A DNA stretch of 64,000 bases. It comes from Sediminispirochaeta smaragdinae DSM 11293. GTDB lineage: Bacteria > Spirochaetota > Spirochaetia > DSM-16054 > Sediminispirochaetaceae. This document shows, one piece after another, positions 34,061 through 42,939 of the stretch (positions are counted from its first letter, which is position 1; each line of letters starts with the position of its first letter). The notes under the pieces are model-generated. The model worked only from the letters and a program-made list of their open reading frames with translations. It was not told the DNA's origin and searched no databases. The stretch covers positions 4,352,582 to 4,416,581 of the forward strand of contig NC_014364.1 of NCBI RefSeq assembly GCF_000143985.1. The letters run 5' to 3'. A program made the position numbers and the translations under genes.

Positions 34061-34668
34061 AGCTCTTCTCCCCAGGAGTGTATAAGTTCTCTTCCGACTC
34101 CGAGCTGTTCCATGACCCTTCCCACGGTCTGCAAAACAAGCTCTTCAACGGTAGTGGGGTGATGATAAAAACCGGGAGTCGGAGGCACAATCACGGCACC
34201 GGCCTCGGCCAGTGTTGTAAGATTTCTAAGATGAATAAGGTTCATGGGACTCTCCCGGGGGACAATGACCAAAGGACGCCGTTCTTTCAAGGTGACGTCG
34301 GCTGCACGGCCGAGCAGGTTTGAGACTGCTCCGGAAGCGAGAGCGCCCAGGGTTCCCATTGAGCAGGGAACGATAGCCATCCCTTCACAATGAAAACTGC
34401 CGCTGGCAGGAGCGGCAAAAAAATCATCAGGCTCATGGACTATGAAACGTCCTACGGTACCGGGATTATCATTCTCTTCTTCGGCCCTGTTCAATATTTC
34501 GTCGATAGCTTCATCAAGCCCCATACCGATCTCATAGTCGAACACCTTAAGGCCGTTGACCGAAGGAAGAACATGGACCTCGACGCCCCTTTTTACCATT
34601 GCTTCCAGCAACACTTTGGCATATATGGCACCGCTGGCACCGCTTATTCCGACAAGATATCGTTTCAA
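34057..34668 (-). CDS. ubiX: UbiX-family flavin prenyltransferase
   Basis: 203 residues from TTG 34668, chosen for GGGGAGG six bases upstream and a TTGA overlap with ubiA. Motifs are GISGASGAIYA (FMN-binding), VPCSMGTLGALASG and VPRESPMNLIHLRNL. It makes prenylated FMN, the cofactor of UbiD decarboxylases, and ubiD is two genes upstream. In futalosine-type menaquinone synthesis the equivalent pair carries out the late decarboxylation. Confidence 0.93.
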   Translation of the reverse strand: MKRYLVGISGASGAIYAKVLLEAMVKRGVEVHVLPSVNGLKVFDYEIGMGLDEAIDEILNRAEEENDNPGTVGRFIVHEPDDFFAAPASGSFHCEGMAIVPCSMGTLGALASGAVSNLLGRAADVTLKERRPLVIVPRESPMNLIHLRNLTTLAEAGAVIVPPTPGFYHHPTTVEELVLQTVGRVMEQLGVGRELIHSWGEEL

Positions 34669-35564
34669 AACAAACCTCCCCGCACTAGGAAATCGCCGAC
34701 AACGGCGATAAAAAAGACAAGGCCCACAATCTGGTTCACGGTATAGGACGCAAAGAATACCTTTTCGAGCCACCCGGGCCGCACAAGACGATGCTGATAG
34801 AGGAAGAGTACCCCAATCACTCCTACACCAAGGTAATAGAAAAGCCCAAGGCCGACCACTATTCCGAATCCAATCAGCAAAAGTAGTGTGAGAAAATGCG
34901 CAACAGCTGCAAAGACGAGGGCAAGGGTAACGCCGAAGACCGAAGGAATTGAATACAGCCCCACAATCCTGTCATGTTCGGCATCGCTGGTGGCATAGAT
35001 GATATCGAAGCCCATGACCCAGAGGGCATTGGCAGCCCCGAGAAGAAGGACCTGCCAGGAAACCGTCCCGGTAACGGCCACCCACCCTCCCACGGAGGCA
35101 GCGGCACAGGTGGCTCCAAGAAAAAGATGACAGAGCCAGGTAAATCGTTTGGTAAAGCTGTACAGGAGGAAAAGGGCTCCGGCCAAAGGAAGAAGATAGA
35201 CACAGGTACGATTCAATCGAAAAGCGGCAAAGACAAGAAGACCGAAGAAAAAGAGGGCGAGGAGTGTCGCTTCCGCAAGAGAAACCCTGCCTGAAGGAAG
35301 GTGTCGCCCCGCTGTTCTCGGATTCTCCGCATCGATTTTCCGATCAACGATCCGGTTCACGGCATTTGCGCTATTCCGGCCCCCAAGGAATGCAACGACA
35401 ACCCACAGCAGTGTATTCCAACCGGGAAAGCCCTTTGGAGTAGTCAACGCCCCTGCAAGAGCAAAGGGAAGGCTGAACACGGTATGGCTGAACATCACCA
35501 TTCGCCCGTAGGCAACCAGCCTGCTTTGTCGTTTTTCTTCTCTCAAATCCCGTATTCCTTCCAT
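34665..35564 (-). CDS. ubiA: UbiA-family prenyltransferase
   Basis: 299-residue membrane protein with eight or nine helices. The first Asp-rich motif is NAVNRIVDRKIDAENPRT (NxxxDxxxD, about 68-85), with HLPSG following; the second is DIIYATSDAEHDR (about 190-202). It attaches a polyprenyl chain to an aromatic acid. Between ubiD and ubiX it fits 4-hydroxybenzoate or 1,4-dihydroxy-6-naphthoate prenylation (MqnP-like). The window holds no other quinone genes, so which ring is used is open. Confidence 0.9.
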   Translation of the reverse strand: MEGIRDLREEKRQSRLVAYGRMVMFSHTVFSLPFALAGALTTPKGFPGWNTLLWVVVAFLGGRNSANAVNRIVDRKIDAENPRTAGRHLPSGRVSLAEATLLALFFFGLLVFAAFRLNRTCVYLLPLAGALFLLYSFTKRFTWLCHLFLGATCAAASVGGWVAVTGTVSWQVLLLGAANALWVMGFDIIYATSDAEHDRIVGLYSIPSVFGVTLALVFAAVAHFLTLLLLIGFGIVVGLGLFYYLGVGVIGVLFLYQHRLVRPGWLEKVFFASYTVNQIVGLVFFIAVVGDFLVRGGLF

Positions 35565-36982
35565 CGTTGATTGACAAGAGCACGAATATCCTCGCTCATG
35601 GTGATTTCATCAGGCCAAAGCCTATCGTGGCCCTCTTCGGGCAGGGTTTTGGTGGCGTCGATTCCCAGCCTGGTCCCGTAATGGGGCAGAGGCGAGGAGT
35701 GATCGAGCGCATCCAGGGGCCCTTTACTCAAAACCAGGTCCCGGGATGCATCGATATTGTTGAATACCTTCCAGGCAACCGTGGAATAATCGTCAGGCCT
35801 TACATCTTTGTCTACCACGACAATCATCTTGGTATACATCATCTGCCCCATTCCCCAGAGGGCATTCATCACCTTACCGGCGTGGCCCGGATATCGTTTC
35901 TTGATGGAAACGATGACGCAGCCGTGGAAAACCCCCTCAAAAGGAAAGGAAATATCGACAATCTCCGGCAGCTGTAACTTTATCAGAGGCAAGAAGAGGC
36001 GTTCGGTCGCTTTTCCTATAAAGCAATCCTCCATAGGCGGCTTGCCGACCACGGTAGCGGGATAGACGGGGTGCTTTCGCCGGGTCATACGCTCAAGGTG
36101 AAAGACAGGATACCGATCCGCCAAGGAATAGTACCCTGTGTGATCGCCAAAGGGCCCTTCGGTGCGAAGGGGTTCCGCGGGATCAACATACCCTTCAAGT
36201 ATGAACTCTGCCCCCGAAGGGACACGAATATCATTGCTTCGGCACTTGGTAGTGGTAACGGGAAGACGGCGAAGAAAACCAGCAAAGGCAAGTTCGTCGA
36301 TTCCGAGGGGCAGTGGAGCGGTCGCCGCGTAGATGATCGCAGGATCGCAGCCGAGAGCAACCGAAACGGGCATCTTCTCTCCACGCGTGCGATATTTCTC
36401 CCAGAGCATACGCCCGTCCTTGTGAAGGTGCCAGTGCATCCCTGTGGTAGTTTTGTCGAAAACCTGCATGCGATACATCCCCATGTTCTGCTGTCCGGTA
36501 TCGGGATCCATGGTGATGACCAGGGGAAGGGTAAGAAATCGCCCCGCATCTCCGGGCCAGCAGGTAAGAACGGGAAGCTTATCCAGATCAGGCTCCTCCT
36601 CCACCGCCTGGCAGGAAGCGGTCGCCGAACCAAGGGGAAAGACCGCCGCAAATCGGGAAAGATCGGGAAGAGATCGAACGGCTTCCAGGGGATTACGGTA
36701 GTGGGAAAGATCGAAGATCTTATTCATAGTCTCTTCAAGTCGATCGATCGAATCGACCCCCAAGGCGAGGGCCATACGCTTCATACTGCCGAAAAGATTA
36801 ATGGCGACCGGAAACTCAGAGCCCCTAGGGTGTTCAAAAAGAAGGGCCGGTCCTTGGGCTTTCACAACCCGATCGTATATTTCGCTTATTTCAAGGTGGG
36901 GATCTACTTCTGCGGAAACCCGCTTCAATTCCCCCTGCTTTTCCAGGGTCGATATAAAATCCTGTAGGCCTTTATATGCCAT
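35543..36982 (-). CDS. ubiD: UbiD-family decarboxylase
   Basis: 479 residues from ATG 36982 (MAYKGLQDFI), preferred over an ATG 14 codons upstream because family members begin here and CGGAG lies upstream. Typical motifs include MGMYRMQVFDKTTTGMHWHLHKDG, the prFMN/metal region, and EGPFGDHTGYYS with the catalytic Glu-Arg-Glu area (LRTEGPFGDHTG). It decarboxylates a prenylated aromatic acid using prenyl-FMN from UbiX. It is the first gene of the four-gene operon and overlaps ubiA by 22 bp. Confidence 0.92.
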   Translation of the reverse strand: MAYKGLQDFISTLEKQGELKRVSAEVDPHLEISEIYDRVVKAQGPALLFEHPRGSEFPVAINLFGSMKRMALALGVDSIDRLEETMNKIFDLSHYRNPLEAVRSLPDLSRFAAVFPLGSATASCQAVEEEPDLDKLPVLTCWPGDAGRFLTLPLVITMDPDTGQQNMGMYRMQVFDKTTTGMHWHLHKDGRMLWEKYRTRGEKMPVSVALGCDPAIIYAATAPLPLGIDELAFAGFLRRLPVTTTKCRSNDIRVPSGAEFILEGYVDPAEPLRTEGPFGDHTGYYSLADRYPVFHLERMTRRKHPVYPATVVGKPPMEDCFIGKATERLFLPLIKLQLPEIVDISFPFEGVFHGCVIVSIKKRYPGHAGKVMNALWGMGQMMYTKMIVVVDKDVRPDDYSTVAWKVFNNIDASRDLVLSKGPLDALDHSSPLPHYGTRLGIDATKTLPEEGHDRLWPDEITMSEDIRALVNQRWKEYGI

Positions 36983-37074
36983 GAGTGCGCTCCGATTATT
37001 CGCTTCGATGACTATTTTTATCATGATTGTATCTATTTTTCTATAGTGTTATAAATCTTGGCAAAAGAATCTAT

Positions 37075-37758
37075 TTAAGAATTTTCTAACAACTTTATCG
37101 TATTTTTATGAATAAGAATTAAGCCGGCTTGCTGCATGCGGCTCAGTTCTCGGCAAACAGAACTTCTGTCAGCTGAAACAAGTGAAGCAAGAACCTCTCG
37201 TGTGAAGGTCAAATGAACGGTCCGACTTTTTTGTTCTCTGGAAAGATTTTCGAAAAACAACAAAAGTTTATCTTTTAATGTCCTTTGCCCAAGTAGCTGG
37301 ACCTTTTTATTCAGAACGACGGCTTTTTCCGCCAGATCACGGACAAGATTCCGGAGAATTACATTGTAATACGGGCAATCCCTTTGTTTTCTATTCTCTT
37401 TTGAAGGCAGGGCAAGGAGAAGTAGTATCGTGTCAGAAGATGATCGGATGTCAAGAAAATCATTGCTTGATGCACTACAGACAAACGCTTCTGCAATTAA
37501 GTCCCCTTTCCCCATTCTGGAAATAAGAATGAGATGACCATCCCTGTTGATCTGTGAAATGTCCACACTCCCTTTTAGGATAATGGCTGCTCTCATCGGT
37601 TTTTCCCCAACAGGATATAAGACTCTTTCTTTGTCTACCTGTTCCTTTTTCCCCCGTAAGCAGTTGAGTGCATAGAAAATGGTATCTTTTGTAAAACCGT
37701 CGAAAAGGGGAGCTTTCAACAGCAAATCAATTTCTTCTTGAGTCCAATTTTCTTTCAT
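37075..37758 (-). CDS. Crp/Fnr-family transcription regulator
   Basis: 227 residues from ATG 37758; a TTG six codons upstream is an alternative, and neither has an SD. The N-terminal cyclic-nucleotide-type barrel (about 20-120) keeps KGSVDISQINRDGHLILISRMGKGDLIAE. There is no Fnr-type N-terminal cysteine set; single cysteines occur at CLRGK, FVCSASS and DCPYY. The C-terminal winged helix has VLASLVSADRSSVCRELSRMQQAG. It diverges from the binding-protein/permease/ATPase/cupin operon and probably controls it. Lower GC than its neighbours. Confidence 0.85.
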   Translation of the reverse strand: MKENWTQEEIDLLLKAPLFDGFTKDTIFYALNCLRGKKEQVDKERVLYPVGEKPMRAAIILKGSVDISQINRDGHLILISRMGKGDLIAEAFVCSASSNDFLDIRSSSDTILLLLALPSKENRKQRDCPYYNVILRNLVRDLAEKAVVLNKKVQLLGQRTLKDKLLLFFENLSREQKSRTVHLTFTREVLASLVSADRSSVCRELSRMQQAGLILIHKNTIKLLENS

Positions 37759-37846
37759 TTCTATCAAGTCTATCAAGAGCTAATTAAGTCAAAACAAACT
37801 AAATTTATAACCTTTCCAATGGCAGAAAACCATAAATGTCCTAATA

Positions 37847-37862
37847 TGTTGCCGTTGCAACA
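37847..37862. promoter_or_regulatory. Candidate operator palindrome between regulator and transporter operon
   Basis: TGTTGC-CGTT-GCAACA, a perfect 6-bp inverted repeat with 4-bp spacer, the size bound by Crp/Fnr dimers, placed 58 bp before the transporter start and about 90 bp before the regulator start. Confidence 0.45.
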
Positions 37863-37920
37863 GAATAGATAATTAGGTAAAGCTATTATACTTAAGATAC
37901 CATACTTTAAGGAGCATGTA

Positions 37921-38934
37921 ATGAAAAAAAGAAATATAATTCTTTTGTATTTAGTTGTTCTGACAACAACTGTCGTTTCTCTTTTATATGCAGGTGGATC
38001 TCAAGAAAAAAAACGAGCGGAGAATTCCTCTGTTATATCGGATCCTTTAACCATAACGTGTGGAATTCCTACGGCTCCTCCTGCCCTACCTCTTTTGCGG
38101 ATGATAGAGACGCAGGCGTTAGGTGAATATGTTCATTTTGAATATACTTTGTGGACTTCTCCTGAACAGCTTGTATCTATGCTCCAAGGGAAGGAAGGCG
38201 ATATGTTTGCTTTTCCGTTAACCCTTGCCGCCAAGTTGTATAATAAAGGCATAGGCTTGGCTCTTACTAATGTCAATACCTGGGGAGTAACCTATTTCAC
38301 AACTATAGATCCTGATTTCAAGGATTGGACAGATCTTAAAGGTAAAACGATCTATATCCCGCTTCGATCTTCTCCTCCTGACTGTCTGACACAAGTATTT
38401 CTCCAAAACGCGGGAGTGGATTTGAAAAAAGATATAGAAATTATTTATTCAACACAGGCCGAGATCGCCAACCTCATGGCTGCGGGAAAGATTGAATATG
38501 CGACCCAAATAGAACCCCAATGTACCATGTCTATGATGAAAAACCCTGAGATTCGGTCTGTTTTTTCTTTTACCGAATGTTGGCAGGAACTGAAACAGAA
38601 CGATACGGACCAACCGAATGCTGGTTGGGGCGTGCGAACTTCTTTCATTGAAGCGCATCCTGAACTTATGGCACAATTCGAGGCTGAGTATAAAAAGGCA
38701 GTCGAATGGGTCGTTACAAATCCGGCTGAAGCGGCTCAGCTTGCCCATGAAAAGCTTCATATGTCAGCTGCGGTTTTTGAGAAAGGAATCCCCCGTATGG
38801 GCATACGATATCAGACAGCGCAGGAAGCAAAAGACGATTGTATAGCATTGTTTACATTGCTTTACTCCTTTGATCCTAAAACCATCGGAGGGAAAATACC
38901 GGACGGCGGTCTGTACTATGATGGGCAAGACTAA
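37921..38934 (+). CDS. ABC transporter solute-binding protein
   Basis: 337 residues. The signal peptide ends in LLYAGGSQEKK. The mature protein is a type II binding fold of the NitT/TauT class (TITCGIPTAPPALPLLRMIETQALGEYVHFEYTLW ... DWTDLKGKTIYIPLRSSPPD ... AAGKIEYATQIEPQCT). AAGGAGC provides an SD. It is first in an operon with permease, ATPase and cupin, all in short overlaps. The ligand is unknown. Two cysteines in the mature part are unusual. Confidence 0.85.
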   Translation: MKKRNIILLYLVVLTTTVVSLLYAGGSQEKKRAENSSVISDPLTITCGIPTAPPALPLLRMIETQALGEYVHFEYTLWTSPEQLVSMLQGKEGDMFAFPLTLAAKLYNKGIGLALTNVNTWGVTYFTTIDPDFKDWTDLKGKTIYIPLRSSPPDCLTQVFLQNAGVDLKKDIEIIYSTQAEIANLMAAGKIEYATQIEPQCTMSMMKNPEIRSVFSFTECWQELKQNDTDQPNAGWGVRTSFIEAHPELMAQFEAEYKKAVEWVVTNPAEAAQLAHEKLHMSAAVFEKGIPRMGIRYQTAQEAKDDCIALFTLLYSFDPKTIGGKIPDGGLYYDGQD

Positions 38935-39640
38935 GGCAAGCGTGACAGCCCTTGTTCTGGTAATAGGGGTCTGGGGCATTCTTTCTTTCATCTATCCGCC
39001 CCTTGTAATACCAACTATTCCTTCTGTATGTGTGAAAATTGTAGAAATCATGACACATGCAGATATGCTGCAAATCATTCTGGTTAGCTTTACCCGTCTT
39101 ATCACGGCACTTACAGTGGGAACGATAGCCGGTTTTGCCATAGGAATTCTCTGTGGAAAATTCACAGTCTTTCGGGAAATCACAGGTCCCCTTATCGGAG
39201 TCCTGCAAGTTATACCACCGGTGGCCCTCCTGATACTTGCGATCCTCTGGTTCGGATTTAATGGGAAACCGGCTATTTTCATTGCTTCCATGGCAATATT
39301 CCCAATAATGGTGATCAGTGTACAGCATGGAATAATGAATATTGATCCCAAAACGCTGGAAATGGGGGAGACATTCAGATTAACGAAACGTTCCATGTTT
39401 CTCGACATCATTATACCGTCAATTCGGCCGTCATTGACCTCAGGATGGAGGATATCTTTGGGACTTGCCTGCAAAACTATGGTAATGGGCGAAGTTCTTA
39501 CCACCCCTACGGGAATCGGAGGGGCCTTGTCTCAGGCGAGGATGAATCTTGAGCCGGAAACCGTTATAGCCTGGACGGTCATAACAGTTCTTATTTTTTA
39601 TGTTATTGATTGGCTTACGAAGGGGAAACGGCATGCTTAA
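38918..39640 (+). CDS. ABC transporter permease (NitT/TauT type)
   Basis: 240 residues from ATG 38918 (an adjacent ATG at 38921 is equally possible), overlapping the binding protein by 17 bp. It has about six helices and the EAA loop (ETFRLTKRSMFLDIIIPSIRPSLTSGWRISLGLA) that contacts the ATPase. It belongs to the BPD_transp_1 family with SsuC and TauC. Confidence 0.9.
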   Translation: MMGKTKASVTALVLVIGVWGILSFIYPPLVIPTIPSVCVKIVEIMTHADMLQIILVSFTRLITALTVGTIAGFAIGILCGKFTVFREITGPLIGVLQVIPPVALLILAILWFGFNGKPAIFIASMAIFPIMVISVQHGIMNIDPKTLEMGETFRLTKRSMFLDIIIPSIRPSLTSGWRISLGLACKTMVMGEVLTTPTGIGGALSQARMNLEPETVIAWTVITVLIFYVIDWLTKGKRHA

Positions 39641-40328
39641 AATCAAGCACCTTTCAAAGGTGTTTAACGGAAAACATTTAAAGGTCCTTGACGATATTTC
39701 TTTTCAAGTCGGACCTTCCGAAATTGTCATAGTAACCGGCCCTTCAGGGTGCGGCAAAACAACATTGCTTCGTATCATTTCCGGCAATATCACTCATTTT
39801 GAAGGGGCGATTAACACAAGCTTTAGCAAAACGGGGTTTGTCTTTCAGGAAGATAGGCTCCTTGAATGGAAAACTGTTTTTGAGAATGTTTGTCTGGTAG
39901 CTCAGGACGGTAACAAAGAACGTGCTATGGAGCTTTTACGGGAAGTAGGCCTGGGAGGATTCGAATCCTACCATCCCAAAGACCTAAGCGGGGGGATGAG
40001 ACAGCGATGCGCAATAGCTAGGGCTCTGTTCTACGGTTCCGATATCCTTTTGCTGGATGAGCCGTTTAGATCACTTGACCACAAACTTCGTCAGGAAATG
40101 CTGAAACTTGTGAACGAAATCAAGACAGAAGAAAAAACTGCTGTTCTTTTTGTAACGCATGATATTGATGAGGCTCTAAAACTTGCTGACAAAATTATTG
40201 TACTGACGAAGCGCCCAGCAAGAGTTGCGGGAGAATTCACAATTAGTACAGATACAAAACGAAGGAATCTCGATTCCTGTACATTTCAGAAATTAAAAGA
40301 AAAGATCATCTCGCTACTGGAGGAATAG
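39633..40328 (+). CDS. ABC transporter ATPase (NitT/TauT type)
   Basis: 231 residues from ATG 39633 (AGGGGAAA upstream). Walker A GPSGCGKTT, Q-loop FVFQEDRL, signature LSGGMRQRCAIAR, Walker B ILLLDEPFRSLD, and switch VTHDIDEAL. Pairs with the permease just upstream (overlap 8 bp). Confidence 0.93.
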   Translation: MLKIKHLSKVFNGKHLKVLDDISFQVGPSEIVIVTGPSGCGKTTLLRIISGNITHFEGAINTSFSKTGFVFQEDRLLEWKTVFENVCLVAQDGNKERAMELLREVGLGGFESYHPKDLSGGMRQRCAIARALFYGSDILLLDEPFRSLDHKLRQEMLKLVNEIKTEEKTAVLFVTHDIDEALKLADKIIVLTKRPARVAGEFTISTDTKRRNLDSCTFQKLKEKIISLLEE

Positions 40329-40330
40329 AT

Positions 40331-40993
40331 ATGGAATTTATTCAGAAACTCAAACAAGCAGAAATATTAGAAATTTCCAAACTTCTCATCCCGTCTCCCG
40401 GACAAATCTTCAGCACAAAACTTGCCGAAAACAGACTCTTAAGACTTGAACTATATGCTCTGGCCAAAGAAGAATCCATAAGCGGCCATAATCTTTTGGA
40501 GACAACCCTTTACCTCGTTACCGACGGAATTTTATCCATAAATGGCAGAGAGGTAAAGGATGGTGATTTTTGTATTGTAGAAAAGTCTGTTTGCTCAGAA
40601 TTGAAAGCAATAAAAAATTGCCAGGTTTTTATCTATACATTTTTTGATGAGATTGAATCTGAGATTTCCCTTAAGCATTTGCCGGTAGCTACTCCGGGAG
40701 CTTTGGCAGAATGGATAGAGGTCCGGGAACATTCAGTTTCCAGTAAAGCCATTATTCAACAAAAGGAACTTACATTAACTCTATTTGCTATGGATACAGA
40801 TGAAGGTCTTAGCACACATGCAGCGCCAGGTGATGCCATGATAATTCCGCTCTTTGGAGCAAATCATGTCGAAATTGATAATAGACCTTTTGAGATTCGA
40901 CAGGGGAATTTTATTATATTGCCCGCAGGAATTCCTCACTCCCTGAAAGCAATAACTCCTTTCAAAATGCTGCTCACCGTGGTCAAGGCATAA
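40331..40993 (+). CDS. Double cupin-domain protein
   Basis: 220 residues from ATG 40331 with GGAGG. Two cupin-like halves are visible: about 35-105 (GHNLLETTLYLVTDGILSINGREVKDGDFCIV) and about 140-218 (STHAAPGDAMIIPLFGANHVEIDNRPFEIRQGNFIILPAGIPHSL). The second half carries His residues suited to metal binding; the first has few. In this operon it may sense or modify the imported compound. It may be regulatory, since it lacks a DNA-binding domain. A weak AT-rich hairpin at 41012-41039 follows. Confidence 0.8.
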   Translation: MEFIQKLKQAEILEISKLLIPSPGQIFSTKLAENRLLRLELYALAKEESISGHNLLETTLYLVTDGILSINGREVKDGDFCIVEKSVCSELKAIKNCQVFIYTFFDEIESEISLKHLPVATPGALAEWIEVREHSVSSKAIIQQKELTLTLFAMDTDEGLSTHAAPGDAMIIPLFGANHVEIDNRPFEIRQGNFIILPAGIPHSLKAITPFKMLLTVVKA

Positions 40994-41048
40994 GCTCGAA
41001 AGTTCCGCAATAAGAAACAAAGCTCTATCTCTGTTTCTTCTGACTCAG

Positions 41049-41078
41049 TAGACCCAAAACCTCTTGCCGCCTTATACT
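41049..41078 (+). promoter_or_regulatory. Promoter for the ATPase-permease pair; predicts a leaderless mRNA
   Basis: TAGACC (41049-41054), 18-bp spacer, TATACT (41073-41078), seven bases to ATG 41086 and no SD. Confidence 0.5.
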
Positions 41079-41085
41079 CTGGTCT

Positions 41086-41832
41086 ATGCTGGAATTGAAG
41101 CATTGTAGATATGCCTATCCTGAACATAGCGATACGGCCGTTTTTCAAGATATCTCTTTTATTGCAGAAAGAGGTAGGACCATAGCGATTCTCGGTCCTT
41201 CGGGCTGTGGTAAGAGTACCCTTATCGCCATGATCGCCGGCATTCTGCGTGGAGAGGGAGAGGGCACGATCAGCCTCGACAGCCGCCCTATAGAACGAGG
41301 GCATAGAGGCATAGGTCTTATTCCCCAGCATTTCGGCCTGCTTCCCTGGCTTAGCGTCGAAAAGAATATCGAAGTGGGATTGCAGCTACGCCGAGTGGCA
41401 AAAAAAGTGCGCATGGCAAAGGCAGTCGAAGCCGCACGAGCCGCGGGCATAGACCGATACCTCGACCGTTATCCGGCTGCCTTAAGCGGCGGAGAACAGC
41501 AGAGGGTGGCCCTTGCCAGGGCCTTGGTTACCGAACCCGAATTGCTGCTCCTCGACGAACCCTTTTCAAGCCTTGATGCGATTACCAGAGAGGGGCTCCA
41601 GGAACTACTCGCCTCCATTACAGACGAGAAGATGATCGTCGTACTGGTGACCCATAGCATCGAAGAGGCGGCATATCTGGCCGACGCGACCCTGGTGATG
41701 TCGCCCGGTCCGGAGAGCAGCGGTAATTTGATAGAACTGCCGCCCAAAGGTGAGAAAAACCAACGAAGCTCTCAGTTATATTTTGAGCGATGCAGGCTGC
41801 TGCGAAATGCCCTTGAGGAGGCATGCCGATGA
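41086..41832 (+). CDS. ABC transporter ATPase (TauB/SsuB-like)
   Basis: 248 residues. Walker A GPSGCGKST, Q-loop LIPQHFGLLPWLSVEKNI, signature LSGGEQQRVALAR, Walker B LLLLDEPFSSLD, switch VTHSIEEA. GC content returns to that of the window here. There is no binding protein next to it. The binding protein at 33101 is a candidate since the two would be close if the AT-rich cassette between them were absent. Overlaps the permease by ATGA. Confidence 0.9.
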   Translation: MLELKHCRYAYPEHSDTAVFQDISFIAERGRTIAILGPSGCGKSTLIAMIAGILRGEGEGTISLDSRPIERGHRGIGLIPQHFGLLPWLSVEKNIEVGLQLRRVAKKVRMAKAVEAARAAGIDRYLDRYPAALSGGEQQRVALARALVTEPELLLLDEPFSSLDAITREGLQELLASITDEKMIVVLVTHSIEEAAYLADATLVMSPGPESSGNLIELPPKGEKNQRSSQLYFERCRLLRNALEEACR

Positions 41833-42569
41833 AGCGCTTCTTTTCCGGTCCAATCATCGGCCTCGGCGTGGTTATCCTGCTGTGGGCCGCGCTCAGCTCC
41901 TTCCGCCCGGAAATCATTCCGCCGCCGCTTTCAACCTTTGCGCTCTTTTTCTCCCTTCTACCTGGGGTCCTGCTGGCCCATGCCGGGGCTACCATGCTTC
42001 GGGCTGTTACGGCAATTGTCGTTACCTCGCTCATCGCCGTTCCTCTCGGGGTCGCAGCCGGACGTTGCAGGCTGATCGACCGCGTCCTCAGCCCGGTCAG
42101 TTACCTGCTCTACCCCATTCCCAAAGTGGCCCTGTTACCAGTGGTCATGCTGCTTTTCGGCCTTGGAAACCAAGCAAAGGTGATCCTTCTGATTTTGGTA
42201 CTCTTCTTCCAAATGATGTTGGCGATACGGGACGCTGCCGCCAACATTCCTGATCAGTACTTTACAACCATAGAGGTCCTGGGCGGCGGTCCTTTGGCGA
42301 AATTACGATATGTCATTATTCCTGCGGGATTGCCCCGATATGTAACGGCCCTCAGGGTGGGAACGGGAACAGCCCTTGCCGCCCTTTTCTTCAGCGAAAC
42401 CTTCGCCACTCATTATGGCCTTGGTTTTTTTATCATGGACTGCTGGATGAGGATAAACTATCCGGAAATGTTTGCAGGGATCATTGCCATGGGCGTGGTA
42501 GGCGGCATAATGTTTGCCCTCATTGATCTGGCTGAATATCTACTTATTCCCTGGAACCGACAAAAATAA
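41829..42569 (+). CDS. ABC transporter permease (NitT/TauT type)
   Basis: 246 residues from ATG 41829, which has AGGAGG seven bases upstream and an ATGA overlap with the ATPase; an ATG six bases earlier is too close to the SD. Six membrane helices, with EAA loop GGGPLAKLRYVIIPAGLPRYVTALRVGTGTA. Followed directly by the 149-bp repeat element rather than a terminator. Confidence 0.9.
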   Translation: MKRFFSGPIIGLGVVILLWAALSSFRPEIIPPPLSTFALFFSLLPGVLLAHAGATMLRAVTAIVVTSLIAVPLGVAAGRCRLIDRVLSPVSYLLYPIPKVALLPVVMLLFGLGNQAKVILLILVLFFQMMLAIRDAAANIPDQYFTTIEVLGGGPLAKLRYVIIPAGLPRYVTALRVGTGTALAALFFSETFATHYGLGFFIMDCWMRINYPEMFAGIIAMGVVGGIMFALIDLAEYLLIPWNRQK

Positions 42570-42573
42570 TATA

Positions 42574-42722
42574 TAGTGTTCGGAATCCTGGTGGTCAAAG
42601 CCTCTCAATTGCTTTTGTTGCCGCCAATTGCAGAAGTATAGGAACATACGATCAAGCAATCCTGGAAACCTAAGGAGTTTTCCGGGAAAGACGGCATGAA
42701 ACCACCAGGATTCCGAACACTA
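42574..42722. repeat. 149-bp inverted-repeat element, copy 1
   Basis: Ends are perfect 22-bp inverted repeats beginning TAGTGTTCGGAATCCTGG and ending with its complement at 42701-42722. The interior has no ORF. In reverse orientation it aligns end to end with 62122-62270, also exactly 149 bp, at about 60% identity by eye. The ends and the block CAATTGxCGG are best kept. It resembles a MITE whose transposase is not in this window. The ends differ from those of the IS in cheR. Confidence 0.85.
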
Positions 42723-42782
42723 CTAAAATAATACTATCGACAACCCCTTGCCTATCGGCCGAATTTGCCCGCTTCGATGGAC

Positions 42783-42811
42783 AAAAAAAAGCCGGCGCAT
42801 CGCCGGCTTTT
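42783..42811 (-). terminator. Strong terminator of a small minus-strand transcript
   Basis: GCCGGCG-ATG-CGCCGGC hairpin followed on the minus strand by eight T residues; T4 on the other side makes it partly bidirectional, so it may also end transcription from the permease operon. Confidence 0.9.
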
Positions 42812-42858
42812 AGGGGCTTGTAGGATCCGGCCAAAAGGCCTTCAACCTAATCAACGCC

Positions 42859-42939
42859 TCACTTTGTTTTGAAAGAGAAACGCAGAACGTTTCCCGTCAC
42901 TATGTTCTTCTTTCCTTCGCCGGGGCTCAATCCCGGCAT
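42859..42939 (-). CDS. Possible 26-residue peptide in the small transcript
   Basis: Begins MPGLSPGEGKKNIVTG and ends RFSFKTK; Gly/Lys-rich. Its frame continues upstream without a start codon to near the strong SD, whose own ATG (42965) is in another frame and stops after 12 codons. Either the first short ORF is the translated one or a frame change once joined them. Weakly supported as a real protein. Confidence 0.25.
   Translation of the reverse strand: MPGLSPGEGKKNIVTGNVLRFSFKTK

Noticed and set aside
36071-36967. Long open frame on the plus strand opposite ubiD
   Set aside because: Antisense to a conserved decarboxylase; composition is basic and low-complexity as in shadow frames.
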